DNA of 64,000 nucleotides from Anaerolineaceae bacterium. Its GTDB lineage: Bacteria > Chloroflexota > Anaerolineae > Aggregatilineales > Phototrophicaceae. Under the pieces are notes generated by a model. That model searched no databases, was not told the origin of the DNA, and saw only the letters and a program-made list of their open reading frames with translations. The DNA lies in assembly GCA_026708325.1 (NCBI GenBank), contig JAPOVC010000009.1:44506-108505 (forward strand), written 5' to 3'. Both the position numbers and the translations under genes were made by a program. The stretch's first letter is position 1. Each line of letters starts with the position of its first letter. Shown here in pieces: positions 61,137 to 64,000 of the stretch.

Positions 61137-61140
61137 GCAA
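61126..61140. promoter_or_regulatory. Palindrome over the -35 of the ABC operon promoter
   Basis: TTGCTTG-T-CAAGCAA, perfect 7-bp arms with a 1-nt centre. Its position over the minus-strand -35 suggests an operator, most likely for the adjacent IclR protein. Confidence 0.6.
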
Positions 61141-61144
61141 ATGG

Positions 61145-61164
61145 AACAATTCATCGCAATTGTT
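61145..61164. promoter_or_regulatory. Palindrome next to the iclR promoter
   Basis: AACAATT-CATCGC-AATTGTT, perfect 7-bp arms with a 6-nt spacer, touching the plus-strand -35 (from 61163). IclR proteins often bind such sites and repress their own gene. Confidence 0.6.
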
Positions 61165-61191
61165 GACGTATCCTTACCCTGATTGTACAAT
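61163..61191 (+). promoter_or_regulatory. Promoter of iclR
   Basis: TTGACG, exactly 17 bp, then TACAAT; a very good sigma-70-type match ending 33 bp before the iclR start codon. Confidence 0.75.
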
Positions 61192-61224
61192 TCCCAACAA
61201 ACGCTAACCTGGAGAGAAGTCGTT

Positions 61225-61995
61225 ATGGCCGAAATCCAGTCCCTCGCCAGAGGTCTGCGCGCCCTCGATATTCTCGAGGCGGAGACGGAGGGCATGGGTG
61301 TGACGGGGCTCGCGCGGCGCATCGACATCGACAAGAGCACCGCCTCGCGCATCATGAAGACCCTGGCCATTTACGGCTACGTGGAGCAGTCCAGCGAGAC
61401 GCGTCGCTACACCCTCGGCCCGCGTCTGGTGCGCCTGGGCCAGAGCCTGCTCAACCGTACGCCGCTGCGCGACCAGGCGCGGCCCTACCTGCGCGAACTG
61501 GTGGCGCAGACCCAGGAATGCGCCCATATCGCCGTGCGCGCCAACGACCAGGTGCTCTATCTGGACCAGGTCGAGGCGGCCGCCTCCCTGCGCGTATCCA
61601 CCGGCGTGGGGACGCTGGCGCCGCTGCACTGCACGGCCCTGGGCAAGGTCTTGCTGGCCTTTGGCGACAGTCGCCTGCCGGAGCAACTGGAGCGCTACAC
61701 GCCGCGCACCATCACCGATGCCGACACCCTGCGCATGCACCTGGAGCAGGCGCGGCGCCAGGGCTACGCCATCGACGACGAGGAATTCAGCTACGACGTG
61801 CGCTGCGTGGCCGTGCCGCTCTATGGTCTGGAAGGCGAAGTGGTCGGCGCGATCGGCATCTCCGGCCCCGGCGCCAGGCTGGCCCTGTCGCGCATTCACG
61901 ATCTGGCCCAGGTGGTGCAGCGCATCGGCCAGACGCTGAGCGACCGTCTGGCTTACCGCCATGAGGAGTATGCGGAAAGCGGGCAGGACGCATGA
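61225..61995 (+). CDS. IclR-family transcriptional regulator
   Basis: 256 residues from ATG 61225 with GGAGAG upstream. The N-terminal winged helix-turn-helix is MGVTGLARRIDIDKSTASRIMKTLAIYGYVEQ; the C-terminal effector domain has the family pattern LAPLHCTALGKVLLAF, DDEEFSYDVRCVAVPLYG and VVGAIGISGP. It probably represses or activates the divergent sugar ABC operon and the genes that follow it. Its stop overlaps the start of an oxidoreductase gene (ATGA), so they share a transcript. The effector ligand is unknown. Confidence 0.95.
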   Translation: MAEIQSLARGLRALDILEAETEGMGVTGLARRIDIDKSTASRIMKTLAIYGYVEQSSETRRYTLGPRLVRLGQSLLNRTPLRDQARPYLRELVAQTQECAHIAVRANDQVLYLDQVEAAASLRVSTGVGTLAPLHCTALGKVLLAFGDSRLPEQLERYTPRTITDADTLRMHLEQARRQGYAIDDEEFSYDVRCVAVPLYGLEGEVVGAIGISGPGARLALSRIHDLAQVVQRIGQTLSDRLAYRHEEYAESGQDA

Positions 61996-63053
61996 GCGAA
62001 TTGCGGGTTGGCTTCATCGGCACCGGGCGCATCTCCGATCTGCATGCGCTGGAATATCTGCAGAACCCGCGGGCGCGCATCGTGGCCGTCTGCGACACGG
62101 TGGTGGAGCTGGCGCAACAACGCGGCGCCGTCTGGGGCGTGCCAGCGGCGCAGGTCTACGGCGACCACCGCGAGATGCTGGCGCGCGCCGAACTCGACCT
62201 GGTCGAGATTCTCGTGCCCCATCACCTGCACTGCGCGGTCATGCTGGACGCCGCCGCGGCCGGCGTGAACATCTCGCTGCAGAAGCCCATGGCGCTCACC
62301 ATGGGTGACGCCGACGCCATGAACCGCGCCGCCGAAGAGGCGGGCATCGTCTTCAAGGTCTTTGAAAACTTCGTCTTCTACCCGCCGGTGATGCGCGCCA
62401 AGGCCCTTATCGACGCCGGCGAGATCGGCGACCCGCTCACCATCCGCATCAAGAGCAATTCGGCCACCAGCCCGGATTCCTGGCCCATCCCGCGGGCGGC
62501 GGAGGCCTGGCGCTTCACCCCCGAGCTCTGCGGCGGCGGGCCGCTGGTCTTCGACGACGGCCATCACAAGTTCGCCCTCGGCTGGCACTTCATGGGCCAG
62601 GCGGAGGCCGTGCATGCCTGGATCGACGAGACCGAGCGCGATGCCGGCAATATCCTGGACGCGCCCGCCATCATCTCCTGGAAGTTCCCCGGCGGTCGCT
62701 ACGGCTCGCTCGAGGTGGTGTATTCGCGCGACATGGAAATCTGGTCGCCCTACTACGCCCAGGACGACCGCGTCGAGATCACCGGCACGCGCGGGGTCAT
62801 TGAGGTCACGCGCGGCCATGGCAAGCTCTTCGACCGGCCGCCGGTCATCCTCTACCGCGACCGCCAGGTGCGCAGCTTTTCGGATATGCCCGTCGGCTGG
62901 GAGCAGAGTTTCATCCTCTCGACGCGCCACTTCATCGACGCGCTGCACGCGGGCCAGCCTCCCGTGCTGACCGGCGCCGAGGGCAGCGAGGTGCTGCGCT
63001 TCGCGCTGGCCGCGCAGGAATCGGCGCGCGAGGGGCGCGTCGTCAGCCTGTAG
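61992..63053 (+). CDS. Gfo/Idh/MocA-family NAD(P)-dependent oxidoreductase
   Basis: 353 residues. The N-terminal Rossmann part has VGFIGTGRISDLHALE; the family motif with the catalytic Lys-Pro reads SLQKPMALTMGDADAMN. The C-terminal domain contains the second conserved segment DDGHHKFALGWHFMG, where the His triad-like residues lie. Such enzymes oxidise or reduce sugars and cyclitols. The gene overlaps iclR and lies opposite to a sugar import operon; it is therefore a likely first step in using the imported sugar. The sugar itself is not identified. Confidence 0.92.
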   Translation: MSELRVGFIGTGRISDLHALEYLQNPRARIVAVCDTVVELAQQRGAVWGVPAAQVYGDHREMLARAELDLVEILVPHHLHCAVMLDAAAAGVNISLQKPMALTMGDADAMNRAAEEAGIVFKVFENFVFYPPVMRAKALIDAGEIGDPLTIRIKSNSATSPDSWPIPRAAEAWRFTPELCGGGPLVFDDGHHKFALGWHFMGQAEAVHAWIDETERDAGNILDAPAIISWKFPGGRYGSLEVVYSRDMEIWSPYYAQDDRVEITGTRGVIEVTRGHGKLFDRPPVILYRDRQVRSFSDMPVGWEQSFILSTRHFIDALHAGQPPVLTGAEGSEVLRFALAAQESAREGRVVSL

Positions 63054-63150
63054 CTGTCGCGACAAGGGCTGATAGTCCGGCACAGCGCCGCCGCCGCCCG
63101 TGCTACAATCCACCGAAATGATCTGTGAAATCCCCGGAATGGAGTTGATC

Positions 63151-64000
63151 ATGCCCTGCAAAATGCTTATTGACGGCGACTGGGTTGACGCCCTCGACGG
63201 CAGGACCTTCCCGGTGGATAACCCGGCCACCGGCGAGGTCGTCATGGAAGTGCCCTTCGGCAGCGCCGCGGACGTGGCGCCGGCCATCGCCGCCGCGCGC
63301 CGCGCCCTGCCGGAATGGCGTGAGGCCAGCCCCTGGGAGCGCGGAACCATCCTGCGCCGCACCGGTGAGCTAATCCGCGAGCGCGTGGACGAACTGGCGC
63401 GGGCCATGACGCAGGAATGCGGCAAGCCCCTGGTCGAGGCGAAGGGCGAGTGGGGCTCCGCCGCCGACGTCTTCGACTGGTACGCCGAGGAAGGCAAGCG
63501 CGCCTACGGCCGTCTGATTCCCTCCCACGTGGCGAACAAGCGCATGATGACCATCGTGCGGCCCGTCGGTGTGGCGGCGGCCATCACCGCCTGGAACTTC
63601 CCGGGCATCCTGCCCTCGCGCAAGTGGGCCGCCGGCCTGGCCGCCGGCTGCACCGTGGTCGGTCGCCCCAGCGAACTGACGCCGCTCAGCTCCATGCTGC
63701 TGGCCGGCCTGCTGGTTGAGGCCGGCCTGCCGCCGGGCGTGCTCAACCTCGTCAACGGCGACCCGGCCGGCATGGGCGAGGCCTTCACCGACAGCCCCGA
63801 GGTCGACAAGATCAGTTTCACCGGCTCGCAGCGGGTGGGGCGCATCCTGATGCGCAACGCCGCGCCGCACTTCAAGCGCCTCTCGCTGGAACTGGGCGGC
63901 AGCGCGCCGGTGATCGTCTTCGCCGACAGCGACATCGAACAGGCCGCCGAGAGTTCCGTCACGGCCAAGTTCCGCAACAACGGCCAGGTCTGTATTTCGC
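63151..64000 (+). CDS. NAD(P)-dependent aldehyde dehydrogenase (succinate-semialdehyde-dehydrogenase-like), 3' end outside window
   Basis: The frame is open to the window end: about 283 residues. ATG 63151 has GGAG 6 bp upstream. Family motifs: WNFPGILPSRKWA with the catalytic Asn, general-base Glu in LELGGSAPV and the nucleophile Cys in NNGQVCIS at the very edge. The cofactor-binding KPA(S/E)xTP motif reads GRPSELTPLS, with Arg in place of the usual Lys, an unusual change at a residue that binds the NAD ribose. It follows the Gfo/Idh/MocA gene after 97 bp and may oxidise an aldehyde from the same pathway. Confidence 0.9.
   Translation, partial: MPCKMLIDGDWVDALDGRTFPVDNPATGEVVMEVPFGSAADVAPAIAAARRALPEWREASPWERGTILRRTGELIRERVDELARAMTQECGKPLVEAKGEWGSAADVFDWYAEEGKRAYGRLIPSHVANKRMMTIVRPVGVAAAITAWNFPGILPSRKWAAGLAAGCTVVGRPSELTPLSSMLLAGLLVEAGLPPGVLNLVNGDPAGMGEAFTDSPEVDKISFTGSQRVGRILMRNAAPHFKRLSLELGGSAPVIVFADSDIEQAAESSVTAKFRNNGQVCIS

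Overview
This is a GC-rich bacterial chromosome segment (roughly two thirds G+C by eye) with dense, mostly leader-led genes on both strands. The gene mix suggests a Chloroflexota-type heterotroph, perhaps Anaerolineae/Caldilineae. It includes several ABC-type solute uptake operons without their own ATPase, GH51 arabinofuranosidases, phytanoyl-CoA-dioxygenase-like oxygenases, secreted SH3/CARDB proteins and NfeD/SPFH. No rRNA or tRNA gene was found, so the taxonomy is inference only.

Layout. 1-5.1 kb: the tail of a peptide-type ABC ATPase, then a co-directional catabolic cluster (E1-alpha-like TPP dehydrogenase, HpaI-type aldolase, three different D-2-hydroxyacid dehydrogenases). 5.1-6.9 kb: a lower-GC, tightly coupled pair of genes (SMC/AAA-like ATPase and PIN-like protein) that looks like a transferred defence or toxin module. 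7-13.1 kb: a PhyH oxygenase and a sugar ABC operon (binding protein, two permeases, GH51 enzyme). 13.6-25.3 kb: housekeeping genes (clpB, orphan histidine kinase, tandem phyH pair, lspA, cdsA, SPFH/NfeD). 25.8-32.9 kb: an SDR, a YciI protein, two paralogous secreted SH3/CARDB proteins, another secreted protein and a sulfatase-fold enzyme. 33.1-38.7 kb: one very large secreted protein with 12 copies of an unrecognised two-cysteine repeat.

38.7-46.1 kb: a minus-strand set of phage head-tail/tail-like genes interrupted by plus-strand ppk2 and two paralogous secreted proteins. Those two proteins share upstream direct repeats and near-identical terminators. 46.5-48.9 kb: an ECF-type sigma factor followed by two paralogous genes, the second fused to pentapeptide repeats. 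49-57.7 kb: a 49-residue membrane protein, an acyl-ester hydrolase, an HdeD-like protein, a second GH51, a TrpXYZ-like ABC operon, galE and a small helical-repeat ORF. 57.9-64 kb: a second sugar ABC operon divergent from an IclR regulator, with clear sigma-70-like promoters and palindromes over both -35 elements, then a Gfo/Idh/MocA oxidoreductase and an aldehyde dehydrogenase cut by the window end.

Many intergenic spaces are filled by two families of palindromic repeats: a long GC-rich element (CCCTCACCCC / CCCTCTCCCTCAGGGAGAGGG type) and a short GGGCGACAT hairpin. The candidates most likely to be undescribed biology are the ATPase/PIN pair, the 12-repeat giant protein, the sigma-factor/pentapeptide cluster, the secreted-protein pair with 11-bp-spaced upstream repeats, and a two-member family of tiny membrane proteins with a shared LEER...ATKADL motif. 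All functional statements rest on reading motifs by eye; no database search was run.
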